Below, piece after piece: positions 5,446 to 5,491 of a stretch of DNA of 5,491 nt. Source of the DNA: Deltaproteobacteria bacterium (GTDB lineage: Bacteria; Desulfobacterota; Binatia; UBA9968); contig JACPFE010000244.1 of assembly GCA_016183145.1 (NCBI GenBank), forward strand, positions 1 through 5,491, in the 5' to 3' direction. The translations under genes and the position numbers were made by a program. Under the pieces are notes generated by a model, which saw only the letters and a list, made by a program, of their open reading frames with translations, searched no databases and was not told the origin of the DNA. The stretch's first letter is position 1. Every line of letters begins with the position of its first letter.

Positions 5446-5491
5446 AACTCGTTGCCTTTCGGAACCTGACACACCACCCGGACGCACGTCC

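Overview
The window carries a minus-strand metabolic gene cluster, a minus-strand type II toxin-antitoxin pair, and a plus-strand group II intron lodged in an extragenic palindromic repeat. Codon and base composition are moderately GC-rich. Strong Shine-Dalgarno sites (GGAGGAGG, GGGAGG), tight gene spacing and the protein families present all indicate a bacterium, most likely Gram-negative. The mix of a hexameric-type citrate synthase beside an OadA/PycB-like carboxyltransferase, VapBC and dRS3-like palindromes would suit a deltaproteobacterium- or Methylomirabilota-like organism, but that placement is a guess from memory and cannot be proved here.

Region 1-2440 (minus strand): in transcription order, a universal stress protein (start best placed at 2420), a citrate synthase, and the first 158 residues of an oxaloacetate decarboxylase alpha subunit / pyruvate carboxylase subunit B. 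Gaps are only 48 and 20 bp, so this looks like one operon. The two enzymes meet at oxaloacetate: one consumes it with acetyl-CoA to form citrate, and the other makes or breaks it by biotin-dependent carboxyl transfer.

Region 2440-2672: no convincing gene; a weak promoter for the operon may sit near 2460-2490.

Region 2673-3393 (minus strand): a VapB-type (Phd/YefM fold) antitoxin followed by a VapC PIN-domain toxin, with a good sigma70-like promoter upstream. The antitoxin appears frameshifted near its C-terminus. The stop codon expected from the toxin start (a GTGA overlap) lies in another frame, where a plausible original tail, AVLEEREKGW, is still readable. The toxin keeps its four acidic active-site residues.

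Region 3394-5491: intergenic DNA holding a complete-looking 1851-nt group II intron (3531-5381) with a reverse transcriptase/maturase of about 447 aa, a domain V with the AGC triad and a domain VI with a bulged branch-point A. It is inserted just 3' of a perfect 7-bp hairpin. Removing the intron in silico joins GCGGGAATC to CAGG and restores a palindromic repeat that faces a second, inverted copy at 5399-5445. The last six exon bases (GGAATC) find a perfect partner GATTCC in intron domain I. The intron lies opposite in orientation to the surrounding genes and interrupts none of them.

No wholly new system is evident. The most notable points are the frameshifted antitoxin beside an intact toxin, and the intron that uses a dispersed palindromic repeat as its home.
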